Shown here one piece after another: positions 1 to 10,648 of a stretch of 64,000 nt of DNA (the first letter of the stretch is position 1; the number at the start of each line of letters is the position of its first letter). Source of the DNA: Eshraghiella sp964441705 (GTDB lineage Bacteria; Bacillota; Clostridia; Lachnospirales; Lachnospiraceae). The notes beneath the pieces were generated by a model. The model did no database searches and had not been told where the DNA came from. It saw only the letters and a list, made by a program, of their open reading frames with translations. Where the stretch lies: NCBI GenBank assembly GCA_964441705.1, contig CAYTWF010000002.1, positions 1-64,000 on the forward strand. Direction: 5' to 3'. Made by a program: the position numbers and the translations under genes.

Positions 1-13
1 TAAAAAATAAGTC

Positions 14-49
14 TATAGCCTCTATGATTGAGGTCTATAAACTTATAAT
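14..49 (+). promoter_or_regulatory. Leader hairpin and possible -10 box before the first kinase gene
   Basis: Bases 14-22 (TATAGCCTC) can pair with 30-39 (GAGG and CTATA, one bulge), making a 9-bp stem that may end an upstream transcript cut off by the window edge. A TATAAT box lies at 44-49, but no good -35 is seen 16-18 bp before it. The GAGGGGAG ribosome site for the gene at 68 follows directly. Confidence 0.3.
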
Positions 50-67
50 ACGAGGGGAGAATTAGTT

Positions 68-2833
68 ATGAACAAAAGCTTAAAACGTATTATTGGAGTA
101 TTTATTTTTTTAACAGTGCTTATAGCCGGAATTAAGCAGATACCGGCTAAGGAGCCTCGTACAGCAAGAGTTGTGCGTGTTGCATGCGGAATGAATGATG
201 CACTGTATTATAATGAAAATGGAGAGCCTGATGGGATATGTCTTCCATATTTAAGACAGCTGGCGTGGACTAATAACTGGACATTGGAGTATGTAGAGGG
301 TTCCTACAACGAAAGTATTCAGAACCTGTATGACGGTAAGGTTGACTTAATGTTTCCTGTTGGACCGGATGAGGATTATGAGGGCAAAATGGCCTTCTCA
401 GAGTTTATTGGCGGATATCAGCAGATAGGTCTTTTTGCAAAAGATGATGCAGATATTTTTTATGATGATTACGAGGGCTTTAATAATACACGGGTTGGAC
501 TTTCAATAGGCTCCAATAACAGAATTTTGGACGAGTATGCCAGCGAACATGGTTTTACATATGAGGCTGTTTCACTGAATTCAACCAAAGATAAGATAGC
601 TGCACTTAATAATGGAGATGTGGACCTGATTGCATTCAGTACACTTAATCATGTAGAAGGCGGCAAGCTGGTGGCAGTACTTGACCAGGTGCCAGTTTAT
701 TTTTGCACACTGGCAAGCAACGAGGAATTGACGCGTGAGCTTAACGAGGCAATGAGTTCGGCAATGATTAACGCTCCGGATATTGTATCAGCAATGTATC
801 AGAATATTATTAAGGGTTATAATGCCATATCCTATACCAGAGAAGAAAATGAGAAAATCCAGACTACGGACTCTGTTGTGTGCGGAGTATACAGTGACCG
901 TCTTCCATTGGCAGGGATAGATGCTGATGGTAATTGTATTGGAATATATGTGGATATTCTTAAGGAAATATCGGCACAGTCAGGTCTTAATATAGAGATT
1001 TACCCAATTGAGGACAGTAACAGGCTTTACAGCTATCTGGATGACGGGACAGTGGATTTTGTCATAGGTGCACAGGATTTGAGATTCTCTCAGGATAATG
1101 CAGATAACCATCTTGCCTCTAATGCCATAACCGGTTATACAGCTGTGGCAGTATCTCGGTCTGACTATCAGTTCGAGAATGACGATAATCTTGTAGTTGC
1201 TCTTACAGCTGACAGAACCTATCTTGAAAGCAGTATAAAGCTTAGCTATCCGGATGCAGAGGTTAATTATTATCAATCTCGCAGGGAATGTATGAATGCT
1301 GTGAAAAAAGGTAATGCAGATATAACATTTTTAAATACCTGGGAACATAATTATGAGACAAAAAATCCAAGATTTAAGAATATGATGGAATGGGAGAATA
1401 CAAGAATTGATTCAGTTATCGGACTTGGAGCATCAAGAGGTTCTGACCTTGAGATTCTATCAATACTTGAAAAAACTGTAAGCCTGATTCCAACAGAAAA
1501 AATATCAAGTATAGTATCAGATAATTTAAACATTCCATATCAGACCTATACTGCCGGTGACAGAATATATGCAATTAAAGACCAGCTTATCATTGCAACT
1601 GCTATCAGCCTGGTTATAATCCTTTGCTTCATAATATATGCGAAGGTTAAGAGAAAATATATTAATCAGCTTGTCACTGCCAACAGAGCCAAGTCAGACT
1701 TCCTGTCAAGAATGAGTCATGAGCTTAGAACACCACTTAATGCTATTGATGGATATGCCGCATTAACGGTTCAGAATGTGGAAAATAACACGATTAGTAA
1801 TGAACAGCTGCTCAAAAATATGAGTTCAATCAAGAATGCCTCAGGATACCTTCTCGGAATAATTCAGGATATTCTGGATGTACAAAGGATAGAGACTGGA
1901 AGAATAACTCTTGAGAAGAGCTATGTCAGTCTTAAAGATTTCATGCATTCCGCTATGGATATTTTTAAGCCGATGGCAGAGGAGAAAAAGATAAATTTCA
2001 GCTATAGAATGATTAAGGGCGGAAGATACAGTATTTTAATAGATAAATTGAGAGTGCAGCAGATACTTTTCAATGTTATTTTTAATGCAATTAAATTTAC
2101 ATCACCTGGCGGAAGTGTTACAATTAATTCAGATATAGATATCATTGACGATAGAAAAGCGACGATTAAGCTAATTGTAGCTGATACTGGAATTGGAATG
2201 AGCAGCGATTTTGTTGCCAATCATCTTTTTCACAAGTTTTCACAGGAGAATCAGGATATAACCTCCCCATATTCAGGATGTGGAAATGGGCTGGCAATAT
2301 GCAGTGAACTGGTGAAATTAATGGATGGAAGCATATCATGTGAAAGCCATCAGGGAAAGGGTACAACCTTTACAATTATTATCAATTCAGAATATACGGT
2401 GCAGGAACGCAGAAGCAGGGAAAAAAAGCCTCAGCCGGATTATGACCTGAGCGGAATAAGAGTCTTAATATGCGAAGATAATCCAATGAATCAGGATATG
2501 GAACGCAAGGTTTTGGAATGTATGAGGTGTGAGGTTGATATTGCAGATGACGGGCAGATTGGTCTTGATAAATTCATGCAGAGTGATATTGGGTACTATA
2601 ATGTTGTACTTATGGATATAAGAATGCCTAACATGGACGGACTTGAGGCAACAAGACAGATAAGAGCGCTCCGACGTGAGGATGCGGCAAAGGTTCCGAT
2701 ATTGGCAGTCAGTGCCAATGCTTTTGATGAGGATGTGGAAAAATCACTTGAGTCAGGGATGAATGAGCATCTGGCCAAACCGGTGGGTGCTGAGTTGTTA
2801 TATAGCAAAATATCTTTATACTGTAGAAAATAA
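68..2833 (+). CDS. Hybrid sensor histidine kinase with two extracellular substrate-binding domains and one receiver
   Basis: This 921-aa membrane kinase probably senses a small solute and passes phosphate to its own receiver. A signal peptide (residues 1-27) is followed by two SBP_bac_3-like domains (about 35-265 and 280-490), one transmembrane helix (about 506-526), a HisKA dimerisation domain with the H-box SHELRTPLN (phosphorylated His551), an HATPase_c domain (N-box with FNAIKFT, G1 box DTGIGM) and a C-terminal receiver with phospho-acceptor Asp850 (LMDIRMPNMDG). The second glycine box reads GCGNGLAI rather than the usual GGSGLGLSI seen in the two kinases downstream. ATP binding may therefore differ, though the glycines remain. 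It has only one receiver, against two in its neighbours. The start at 68 follows GAGGGGAG. The domain calls are firm; the ligand is unknown. Confidence 0.9.
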   Translation: MNKSLKRIIGVFIFLTVLIAGIKQIPAKEPRTARVVRVACGMNDALYYNENGEPDGICLPYLRQLAWTNNWTLEYVEGSYNESIQNLYDGKVDLMFPVGPDEDYEGKMAFSEFIGGYQQIGLFAKDDADIFYDDYEGFNNTRVGLSIGSNNRILDEYASEHGFTYEAVSLNSTKDKIAALNNGDVDLIAFSTLNHVEGGKLVAVLDQVPVYFCTLASNEELTRELNEAMSSAMINAPDIVSAMYQNIIKGYNAISYTREENEKIQTTDSVVCGVYSDRLPLAGIDADGNCIGIYVDILKEISAQSGLNIEIYPIEDSNRLYSYLDDGTVDFVIGAQDLRFSQDNADNHLASNAITGYTAVAVSRSDYQFENDDNLVVALTADRTYLESSIKLSYPDAEVNYYQSRRECMNAVKKGNADITFLNTWEHNYETKNPRFKNMMEWENTRIDSVIGLGASRGSDLEILSILEKTVSLIPTEKISSIVSDNLNIPYQTYTAGDRIYAIKDQLIIATAISLVIILCFIIYAKVKRKYINQLVTANRAKSDFLSRMSHELRTPLNAIDGYAALTVQNVENNTISNEQLLKNMSSIKNASGYLLGIIQDILDVQRIETGRITLEKSYVSLKDFMHSAMDIFKPMAEEKKINFSYRMIKGGRYSILIDKLRVQQILFNVIFNAIKFTSPGGSVTINSDIDIIDDRKATIKLIVADTGIGMSSDFVANHLFHKFSQENQDITSPYSGCGNGLAICSELVKLMDGSISCESHQGKGTTFTIIINSEYTVQERRSREKKPQPDYDLSGIRVLICEDNPMNQDMERKVLECMRCEVDIADDGQIGLDKFMQSDIGYYNVVLMDIRMPNMDGLEATRQIRALRREDAAKVPILAVSANAFDEDVEKSLESGMNEHLAKPVGAELLYSKISLYCRK

Positions 2834-2849
2834 ATGTAAGAGGTACAGG

Positions 2850-5771
2850 ATGAATTATAAGAATCATTTATTTCATAACAAAATAATGCTGGCAATCGAG
2901 CTGCTATGTACTGCTGCAATTACAGTTACAGTGGCTTTCAGTGTAAGAAATGGACTTTATCGGGAATGCCGCCAGTATACATCAAAGGTATCATCAGATT
3001 ACCAGGCTGTTATTAACAGCTATGTAAGCATATTTGAGACTATGGTGATTCCAATTGAGGATAAAATAAAAGAAAATCCGGATTTTGATGATATGCAAAG
3101 CTGGCTTCAAGGTAATGAGGACAGATACACTGCTGCAATTGGAGCAGATGTATATGATGGTATCGCATTTACATATAAGGGTGGCTATGCACACAGCTGG
3201 AATTATGGTGATTATTCGGATTATGACCCAACGACACGTCCATGGTATCAGCAGGCAGAGGCAGCAGCAGGAGACCTTGTTGTAGTAGCACCATATGTTA
3301 CATATCTTGACCCATCTTACTTTGAGGATGATGGATATATTCTTATGAGTATAGCAATGAAGTATAATGATGAAATATATTTTGACCTGGACCTTAAGAT
3401 ATCAGCAATAAAAGAACTGCTTGCCAATAATCGAATGCAGTATTCTGGCGAGGAGCTGCTGTTGTATGATAAGGATGGATATATTTTAAGCTGCAATGAT
3501 ATAACAAGATTTGCACATAATTTGTATGCCGTGGATGATGTTATTACAGAAAGCTTTTCGGAATCAATTTTAAATATTGGAGAGCAGGATGCACTGGCAC
3601 TTAGGCTTATTGATGGCAGCTGGCAGTATGTATATCAGCACCAGGATGACAATGGTAATACGGTATGTATGATGATTCCATTTGAGGAGGTTTTTGTACA
3701 TAATTTTCTTATTCTAATGGTGATTTCGCTGCTGCTGGTGGCAATGGAGTTGTATCTCTATGTCAGAAATAAGCGTAATACTATTGAATTTATGGAGCGT
3801 GATAAAAGGCTAAGTATCATAGCAGACACTGTATATAAGGAACGTCTGTATGTAAATGTGGACAAAATGCAGTTTTATGGAAATGATACAGCAGGACAGC
3901 TGTGTCGCAATGGAACCTATGATGAGTTATATTCACTTATTAAATCCAGAATGGATGATGAAAGTGAGTATGCTCGAATGGATGCATTTCTGTCTCCGGA
4001 GGTATTGAAAAATACAAGTAACAGACAGTATATTATTGATTCAGAGCGTTTTATGATGAAAATGCTGGACAAGAATAAGAATATGAGCTCCAGAACTATT
4101 GAGGTAAGCAGATTTGCATTTACACGTAACAGGATTCGTATGGTATGTATTGCAATGAAGGATGCCTCAGAAAGTGCAGATTCACTTAAGGAGGCTCTTA
4201 CAATGGCTACCCAGGCAAGTCAGGCAAAGGGTAATTTTCTGTCTAAGATGAGTCATGAGATAAGAACACCACTTAATGCAATTATCGGTTATATGTCTAT
4301 TGCACAGGATTCAGGTGATAACCTTGATAAAATAATGCATTGCATAGACAATGGAGAGGTGGCAGCCAGACATCTTTTGCAGATAATTAATGATATACTT
4401 GATATGTCAAGTATTGAAAGTGGCAAGCTAAAAATTGCCTGTGAGGATTTTGACCTTAAAAAAGAAATAACAGACATTACAACTATTTTCTATCAGAACG
4501 CCAAGGCTAAGGGCGTTAGATTTGAGACACAGATAGACAGACTGGCACATGAGTGGGTAAAGGGAGACCAGCTGAGACTTAATCAGGTATTAATGAATCT
4601 CCTGTCCAATGCAGTTAAATTCACTCCTGAAAATGGAGTAGTTAAGCTGGTGCTGCAGCAGCTTGACCCTGATAATGGAGATAATAAGGTTTACATAAAA
4701 TTCACAGTAAGCGATACAGGTATAGGAATGTCTAAGGAATATATGACAAGACTTTTCCAGCCATTTGAACAGGAACAGGCCGATACCGCCCGCAGATATG
4801 GCGGAAGTGGACTTGGACTGTCTATAACCAAAAATCTTGTGGAGATGATGGGCGGAACCGTAGAGGTGGACAGCAGGCAGAATGAGGGAACAACCTTTAC
4901 GGTAACAATGCATTTTGGACAATCTGATAATAACACAGAGGTTGTCCATGAGTGCGCTGATTATTCACATGTAAGAGCCTTGGTTGTTGATGATGAGAAG
5001 GATGAAGGAACCTATGTAAAGGCAATGCTTAGACGATGTGGGGTCAAGTCAGATTCGGTTACAAGCGGAGAGGCTGCAATCAAAAGACTTAAGAGCAGAA
5101 GCGATGGAGATTATAAGTACGATTTATGTATTCTTGACTGGTGTATGCCTGACATGAATGGCGTTGAGGTGGCAAGCTGTATTCGTAAGGAATTTGGAGA
5201 CAAGCTGCCTATAATTATTGCAACAGCCTATGATATTTCAGAATTTGAGGAGGAGGCTAAGGCTGCCGGAGTTGACCGGATAATCAGTAAGCCATTATTC
5301 CAGTCAACACTGTTTAATCTGCTGGTATCAGCCTTTGGTAAATATGACCCGCAGGCTGGCAGTACAGATAAGACTGAGACTATAGACATGAGTGGAGTTC
5401 ATGTAATTCTGGCTGAGGACAATGATATGAATATGGAAATTGCCGTTACTATACTTGAAAAAGCCGGAATAAAGGTTGATCAGGCTGTGAATGGACGTGA
5501 GGCAGTGGAGCTGTTTACAAAAGCACCGGAAAATACATATGACATGATTCTCATGGATGTACAGATGCCGGTAATGAATGGATATGAGGCAACGCAGGCA
5601 ATCAGACATTCCAATCACCCTGAGGCTGAGACAATACCGATTATTGCCATGACTGCCAATGCATTCGCTGAGGATGTGGCTGAGGCACTGGCAGGTGGAA
5701 TGAATGCTCATATAGCCAAGCCTGTTAATTATGAGAAAATGTTTACAATTTTAAAGAAATTTGCAAGATAA
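2850..5771 (+). CDS. Hybrid sensor histidine kinase with dCache-like sensor and two receivers
   Basis: This 973-aa kinase has an N-terminal transmembrane helix, an extracellular region of about 270 residues resembling dCache (with the WYQQA and DPTTRPWY pattern typical of that fold), a second helix near residues 285-308, a linker, HisKA with His469 in SHEIRTPLN, HATPase_c (DTGIGM; YGGSGLGLSI) and two receivers with Asp763 (ILDWCMPDMNG) and Asp903 (LMDVQMPVMNG). I chose ATG 2850 because AAGAGG lies just before it; an in-frame start at 2763 would overlap the previous gene by 71 bases. From HisKA to the end it is very similar to the next kinase, so those parts arose by duplication while the sensor was swapped. 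The signal sensed is unknown. Confidence 0.9.
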   Translation: MNYKNHLFHNKIMLAIELLCTAAITVTVAFSVRNGLYRECRQYTSKVSSDYQAVINSYVSIFETMVIPIEDKIKENPDFDDMQSWLQGNEDRYTAAIGADVYDGIAFTYKGGYAHSWNYGDYSDYDPTTRPWYQQAEAAAGDLVVVAPYVTYLDPSYFEDDGYILMSIAMKYNDEIYFDLDLKISAIKELLANNRMQYSGEELLLYDKDGYILSCNDITRFAHNLYAVDDVITESFSESILNIGEQDALALRLIDGSWQYVYQHQDDNGNTVCMMIPFEEVFVHNFLILMVISLLLVAMELYLYVRNKRNTIEFMERDKRLSIIADTVYKERLYVNVDKMQFYGNDTAGQLCRNGTYDELYSLIKSRMDDESEYARMDAFLSPEVLKNTSNRQYIIDSERFMMKMLDKNKNMSSRTIEVSRFAFTRNRIRMVCIAMKDASESADSLKEALTMATQASQAKGNFLSKMSHEIRTPLNAIIGYMSIAQDSGDNLDKIMHCIDNGEVAARHLLQIINDILDMSSIESGKLKIACEDFDLKKEITDITTIFYQNAKAKGVRFETQIDRLAHEWVKGDQLRLNQVLMNLLSNAVKFTPENGVVKLVLQQLDPDNGDNKVYIKFTVSDTGIGMSKEYMTRLFQPFEQEQADTARRYGGSGLGLSITKNLVEMMGGTVEVDSRQNEGTTFTVTMHFGQSDNNTEVVHECADYSHVRALVVDDEKDEGTYVKAMLRRCGVKSDSVTSGEAAIKRLKSRSDGDYKYDLCILDWCMPDMNGVEVASCIRKEFGDKLPIIIATAYDISEFEEEAKAAGVDRIISKPLFQSTLFNLLVSAFGKYDPQAGSTDKTETIDMSGVHVILAEDNDMNMEIAVTILEKAGIKVDQAVNGREAVELFTKAPENTYDMILMDVQMPVMNGYEATQAIRHSNHPEAETIPIIAMTANAFAEDVAEALAGGMNAHIAKPVNYEKMFTILKKFAR

Positions 5772-5783
5772 AGAGGAAGATAT

Positions 5784-8700
5784 ATGAAGAGATTACTAAG
5801 CTTATTGACTGCAGCCATACTTGCAGTATTGTCCCTTGGGACAGCACCGGAAGCGGTTAATGCCGAAGAAGTAATCAGAGTAGGCTTTTTTGCCTTTGAT
5901 GGTTATCATAATATGGACGAAAATGGGCAAAAAAGCGGATATGGCTATGAGTTTATACAGAATGTTCTTCATTATTGTAATTGTACAGCGGAGTATGTAG
6001 GTTATGATAAGAACTGGTCTCAAATGCAGGAGATGCTTGAAAATGGGGAAATAGATGTTTTGACCTCTGCTCAGAAAACTCCTGAACGTGAAGCCAAATT
6101 TGATTTTTCTGAGACCATCGGTACGAGTGCTGCAATACTAACTGTTAAGTCAGGCAATCAGAAGTATATAGCGGGAGAGTATTCTACATATAATGGAATG
6201 CGTGTTGGTGTAATCAAGGGCAACAGCCGTAATGACAGCTTTGAACAATATGCAGCTTCAAAAGGTTTTACTTATACACCGGTCTATTATGAGGATATGA
6301 ATGCACTAACAGATGACCTTCAAAACGAAGTAAATATTGATGCAATTGTAACAAGTAATCTGCGTTCTACCAGCAATGAGTGGATTCTTGACAAATTCGG
6401 AGCATCGCCGTTCTATGCCATGGTGAAAAAAGGCAATACAGAGCTGCTTAATAAAATTAATCATGCAATTGAACAGATGAACAGCAATTCTGTTGGATGG
6501 CAGGACGAACTTTTTTCCAAATATTATGGTGGAGACAGTGGAGATTCTATAGCGCTTAACTCCTCCGAAAGAGCATACCTGCAAAAACTTAAGGATGAGG
6601 GCAGTACAATAAAGGTCCTTGTGAATCCAGACAGAGCACCCTACAGTTATATTGAGAACGGTGAATTAAAAGGTATTATTCCTGATATATTCAGCGAGCT
6701 GGCAGACAGACTACAGCTTCCATACGAATACATAAGCTGTAACAACAGGGATGAATATCAGAGAATTATATTAAGTGATGAGGTGGATGTTGTCTTAGAT
6801 GGCAGATATGACCTGTCATCGGCGGAGGATATGGGCTATAAGCTCACTGAACAATATATAGGTATATCCTATGTGGTTGTTGAAAGGGCAGAGCACTCAG
6901 GAGAGGTAAAGAGTGTTGCTGTTCTGAAGGAGTCAGACACTTCGGAGGATAATCTGGATTATTTTACCCAGGGAAGAAACGTACAGGAATATGATACAAT
7001 GGATGAGTGCGTTAATGCTGTATTGAAGAAAAAAGCTGATGCATGTTATCTTTATGAATATTGTGGACAAAAATATACTATAGAAAATATTCGTGGACAG
7101 CTGCAGGCAACCTCCCTTCCAGACCTTAAGGATGAACTTTCATTTGCAGTAAAGGCTGATGAGGATTGTATTTTGATATCAATTCTTGATAAGGGTATTA
7201 CCAGTGTAAAAAATAATTATGTGGATAGTGCAATTAAGAACAATACTGATTTCTCTCTTGGGCATCTTACATTAATTCAGACAATGGTACGTAATCCGGT
7301 TATTCCAATCACCATTGTTATTTTACTTGCCGGAGTGATTATTCTTATTGTATACAGTCACCAGAAGGTGCGTAGTGAACGGGCAGAGCTTAAGAAAAAT
7401 CTTGAGCTTGAGAAAACAAGGCAGTCGCTTAAGGAAGCTCTTGAAGCAGCTAATCAGGCCAGTCAGTCTAAGGGTAACTTTTTATCTAATATGAGTCATG
7501 AAATAAGAACACCGCTGAATGCAATTATAGGATATTTGTCAATTGCACAGGATTCAGACAGTGACCAGCAGAAGGTCAGATATTGTATTGATAACTGTGA
7601 TGTTGCATCGAGACATCTGCTGCAGATTATTAATGACATACTGGATATGTCGTCAATTGAGACAGGCAAGCTTAAGATAGCACATGAAGAATTTGACCTT
7701 AAAAAAGAGATTACGGATATTACAGCTATTTTCTTTCAAAATGCCAGAAATAAAGGAATTGAATTTGAAACTCATATTGATAATCTTACCAATGAGTGGC
7801 TTGTGGGAGACCAGCTGAGACTTAATCAGATACTTATGAATCTTTTGTCTAATGCGGTTAAGTTTACACCGGAAAAGGGCGTGGTGCAGTTAAAAATACA
7901 TCAGCTTAGAGAGGATGATAAAAAGGTATATATTCAGTTTGCTGTAACAGATACAGGAATTGGTATGTCGCAGGAATATATGTCCCGTATTTTCAAACCA
8001 TTTGAACAGGAAAATGCAGGAACAGCCAGAAAATTTGGTGGAAGTGGATTGGGACTTTCAATTACCAATAATCTCATACATATGATGGGTGGAACGATTA
8101 AGGTTGCAAGTCAGCAGAATGAGGGAACAACCTTTACGGTGACACTGTATTTTGATAAATCAACTGCCAAACATGAGGAACAGTGTGCAAATGCCGATTA
8201 TTCACATGTGAGAGTTCTTGTGGTGGATGATAAAGAGGATGAATGCACTTACGTTAAGACTATGCTCAGACGCTGTGGTGTGAAGTCGGATTATGTTACA
8301 AGTGGTGAGGCGGCACTTAAAAGGATTCACAGTAGAATTGGCGGAGATTATTCCTATGACCTGTGCATTATTGACTGGAACATGCCGGATATGAATGGTG
8401 GCGAGGTTACCAAAAGAATCCGCAGTGAGCTTGGCAGGGAGCTGCCTGTAATTATAGCCACAGCATATGATATTTCAGAGTTCGAGGAAGAGGCAAAGGC
8501 AGCAGGTGCTAATAAAATTGTTTCAAAGCCGCTTTTCCAGTCAACTATATTTGATTTGCTGGTATCAACCTTTGGAGGCTACAATCCGGAAGCTGATAAG
8601 AGTGGCGATAAAACCAGAGTTGTAATGAATGGTGTGCATATACTTTTGGCTGAGGATAACCAGATGAATATGGATATTGCAGTTACAATGCTGGAAAAAG

Positions 8701-9041
8701 CTGGAATTAAGGTGGATAAAGCGTATAATGGTAAAGAAGCATATGATATGTTTACCTCATGTGAAAGCGGAACCTATGATTTGATACTTATGGATGTGCA
8801 GATGCCAGTTATGGATGGCTATGAAGCAACCAGACAGATTAGAAAGTCCAATCATCCAGAGGCCGAGACAATTCCAATAATTGCAATGACTGCAAATGCT
8901 TTTGCTGAGGATGTTACAGAGGCTCTTTCCAATGGAATGAACGCTCATATTGCCAAACCGATTAACTATGATAAGCTTTTTGAATTATTGAGAAAATATT
9001 CACAAAAGCATGCAGCTAAAAAGGATATAATACATGGATAA
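5784..9041 (+). CDS. Hybrid sensor histidine kinase with substrate-binding sensors and two receivers
   Basis: This 1085-aa protein has a cleavable-looking signal peptide (residues 1-27), two SBP_bac_3-like domains (about 30-255 and 275-490), a transmembrane helix near 515-535, a short coiled linker, HisKA with His572, HATPase_c (DTGIGM; FGGSGLGLSI) and two receivers with Asp864 (IIDWNMPDMNG) and Asp1004 (LMDVQMPVMDG). It starts 12 bases after the preceding kinase gene with a GAGGAAG ribosome site, and its end overlaps the GGDEF gene by 8 bases, so all are probably one operon. Its cytoplasmic half is a close paralogue of the kinase before it, while its sensor half resembles the first kinase. 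No separate output regulator is seen nearby. Confidence 0.9.
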   Translation: MKRLLSLLTAAILAVLSLGTAPEAVNAEEVIRVGFFAFDGYHNMDENGQKSGYGYEFIQNVLHYCNCTAEYVGYDKNWSQMQEMLENGEIDVLTSAQKTPEREAKFDFSETIGTSAAILTVKSGNQKYIAGEYSTYNGMRVGVIKGNSRNDSFEQYAASKGFTYTPVYYEDMNALTDDLQNEVNIDAIVTSNLRSTSNEWILDKFGASPFYAMVKKGNTELLNKINHAIEQMNSNSVGWQDELFSKYYGGDSGDSIALNSSERAYLQKLKDEGSTIKVLVNPDRAPYSYIENGELKGIIPDIFSELADRLQLPYEYISCNNRDEYQRIILSDEVDVVLDGRYDLSSAEDMGYKLTEQYIGISYVVVERAEHSGEVKSVAVLKESDTSEDNLDYFTQGRNVQEYDTMDECVNAVLKKKADACYLYEYCGQKYTIENIRGQLQATSLPDLKDELSFAVKADEDCILISILDKGITSVKNNYVDSAIKNNTDFSLGHLTLIQTMVRNPVIPITIVILLAGVIILIVYSHQKVRSERAELKKNLELEKTRQSLKEALEAANQASQSKGNFLSNMSHEIRTPLNAIIGYLSIAQDSDSDQQKVRYCIDNCDVASRHLLQIINDILDMSSIETGKLKIAHEEFDLKKEITDITAIFFQNARNKGIEFETHIDNLTNEWLVGDQLRLNQILMNLLSNAVKFTPEKGVVQLKIHQLREDDKKVYIQFAVTDTGIGMSQEYMSRIFKPFEQENAGTARKFGGSGLGLSITNNLIHMMGGTIKVASQQNEGTTFTVTLYFDKSTAKHEEQCANADYSHVRVLVVDDKEDECTYVKTMLRRCGVKSDYVTSGEAALKRIHSRIGGDYSYDLCIIDWNMPDMNGGEVTKRIRSELGRELPVIIATAYDISEFEEEAKAAGANKIVSKPLFQSTIFDLLVSTFGGYNPEADKSGDKTRVVMNGVHILLAEDNQMNMDIAVTMLEKAGIKVDKAYNGKEAYDMFTSCESGTYDLILMDVQMPVMDGYEATRQIRKSNHPEAETIPIIAMTANAFAEDVTEALSNGMNAHIAKPINYDKLFELLRKYSQKHAAKKDIIHG

Positions 9042-10620
9042 AAGCAGATATGATAAGACAGTAATAGATAAACTGAATTACCTTGAGGAGCATGATGACA
9101 GTTCAGATGTGAATACGCTGGAGATTGCAAATGAACTGTTGGATTATGCCCTGACTACAGAGAATATTACATTAAAGGGCTACGCTTATTATTATTGTGG
9201 CAGGATATATTATTTTTTAAAGAATGAACAGCAGATGACAGCATGTATTCATAAGTCCATTGATTTGTTTGAACAGGCAGAGGAATATGTGATGATTATA
9301 CGATGCTATACACTTTTGACTCTGCTTTTACAGTATCAGGGGAAATATACTGAGGCAGTAGATTATTATTTTGCAGGCATTAAGGTTATACAGGCACATA
9401 GACTGTATTCAGAAGGGGTATTTCTTTTACTTAATCTCAGCTCTCTGTGTGAGGATATCGAGGACTATGAGAATGCACTGTTCTATCGTAACCAGTGTTT
9501 TGAATACATATTCCAGAATCCGGAAAGTATGATTCGTAATGATGCGGTGCTTACAATTTCGTCTATGCTGCTGCATCTGTACCTTAAGCTGGAACGAACA
9601 GATGAAGCGAACCATGAGTATGCAAGACTGCAGCATTATTTAAGACATAATACACTTGGAACCTGTGGGTTTGATGTGTATATGTATCAGCTGGAATATG
9701 CAGCGTTTATTAAGGATGAGGAGCTGGAACACAGTCTTTTTGACAGCACACTCAAGGCTTTTCACAGCTGTAACAATATTATTGAATATTTTGATGAGTG
9801 CATTAATTTTATTAATTATCTCAGAAATCGTAAGGATTACACTCATGCAGCTGAGGTTCTGAAAAAAATTACAGATGAGCTTAATGGTGACAGCTATCTT
9901 GACAGATATATAGTTGTTTTGAAGACAAAAATTGACCTGTATCAGGCGGCTGGGCAGACCTATGAGCGGAATGCTGCATTGGAGGAATATTATAGGGTAT
10001 CCTGCAGACTTGATAATACACGTCTTGCATCAGTTAAATCTACAATTCATCTTCGTATTGACCTCCAGCAGGTTGAAATTCACAATCTTTTCCTGGAGAA
10101 TGCGGCAGATACAGATGCTATGACAGGACTTGCCAACAGACGTAAGCTTAACGATGTAGCCGATAGTATATTTCAAGATACATATGAGAAAAAACTGTCT
10201 CTCGCAGCTGCCATGCTGGATATTGATAACTTTAAGGGACATAACGATAAGTATGGGCATCGTGTTGGAGATAAATGTATTATTGCGGTTTCAGAGGTAA
10301 TAAAATCAATAGAGTGTCTGAATATTTTCTGTGCAAGATATGGCGGCGATGAATTTATAATTATTTTTCGTAATCTTAATGATGAACAGGTGCTTAAATA
10401 CTGCAAGGATATATCTGACAGGGTCAGGGAAAAGGGAATTGAGCTTGGCGTTGACAACCTTTCAGTTTCTATTGGAATTAAGAGCAGTGTTCCTGTTGAG
10501 GGTAATAAAATATGGGATTATAATGCAATTGCTGATGAAGCCCTGTATTGGGTTAAGAAGAATGGCCGAAATGGAATACGCCTTGTACATACACTTAAGG
10601 AAGTGCAAAATCTGCCATGA
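9034..10620 (+). CDS. TPR-repeat diguanylate cyclase (GGDEF)
   Basis: This 528-aa protein has no clear membrane segment. Residues 1-340 form helical TPR-like repeats (for example the YYCGRIYYFL and AVDYYFAGIKV helices), and residues about 355-520 form a GGDEF domain with the intact signature RYGGDEF at 435-441, expected to make c-di-GMP from two GTP. The usual inhibitory I-site (RxxD five residues before GGDEF) is absent; the positions read ECLN, so product inhibition at that site is unlikely. The gene overlaps the third kinase by 8 bases, so translational coupling is likely. It lacks a receiver domain, so any control by the kinases must act through protein contact with the TPR part, which is inference. 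Confidence 0.85.
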   Translation: MDKSRYDKTVIDKLNYLEEHDDSSDVNTLEIANELLDYALTTENITLKGYAYYYCGRIYYFLKNEQQMTACIHKSIDLFEQAEEYVMIIRCYTLLTLLLQYQGKYTEAVDYYFAGIKVIQAHRLYSEGVFLLLNLSSLCEDIEDYENALFYRNQCFEYIFQNPESMIRNDAVLTISSMLLHLYLKLERTDEANHEYARLQHYLRHNTLGTCGFDVYMYQLEYAAFIKDEELEHSLFDSTLKAFHSCNNIIEYFDECINFINYLRNRKDYTHAAEVLKKITDELNGDSYLDRYIVVLKTKIDLYQAAGQTYERNAALEEYYRVSCRLDNTRLASVKSTIHLRIDLQQVEIHNLFLENAADTDAMTGLANRRKLNDVADSIFQDTYEKKLSLAAAMLDIDNFKGHNDKYGHRVGDKCIIAVSEVIKSIECLNIFCARYGGDEFIIIFRNLNDEQVLKYCKDISDRVREKGIELGVDNLSVSIGIKSSVPVEGNKIWDYNAIADEALYWVKKNGRNGIRLVHTLKEVQNLP

Positions 10621-10648
10621 ATTTCTTGAAAACAAATGTAATACGTGA

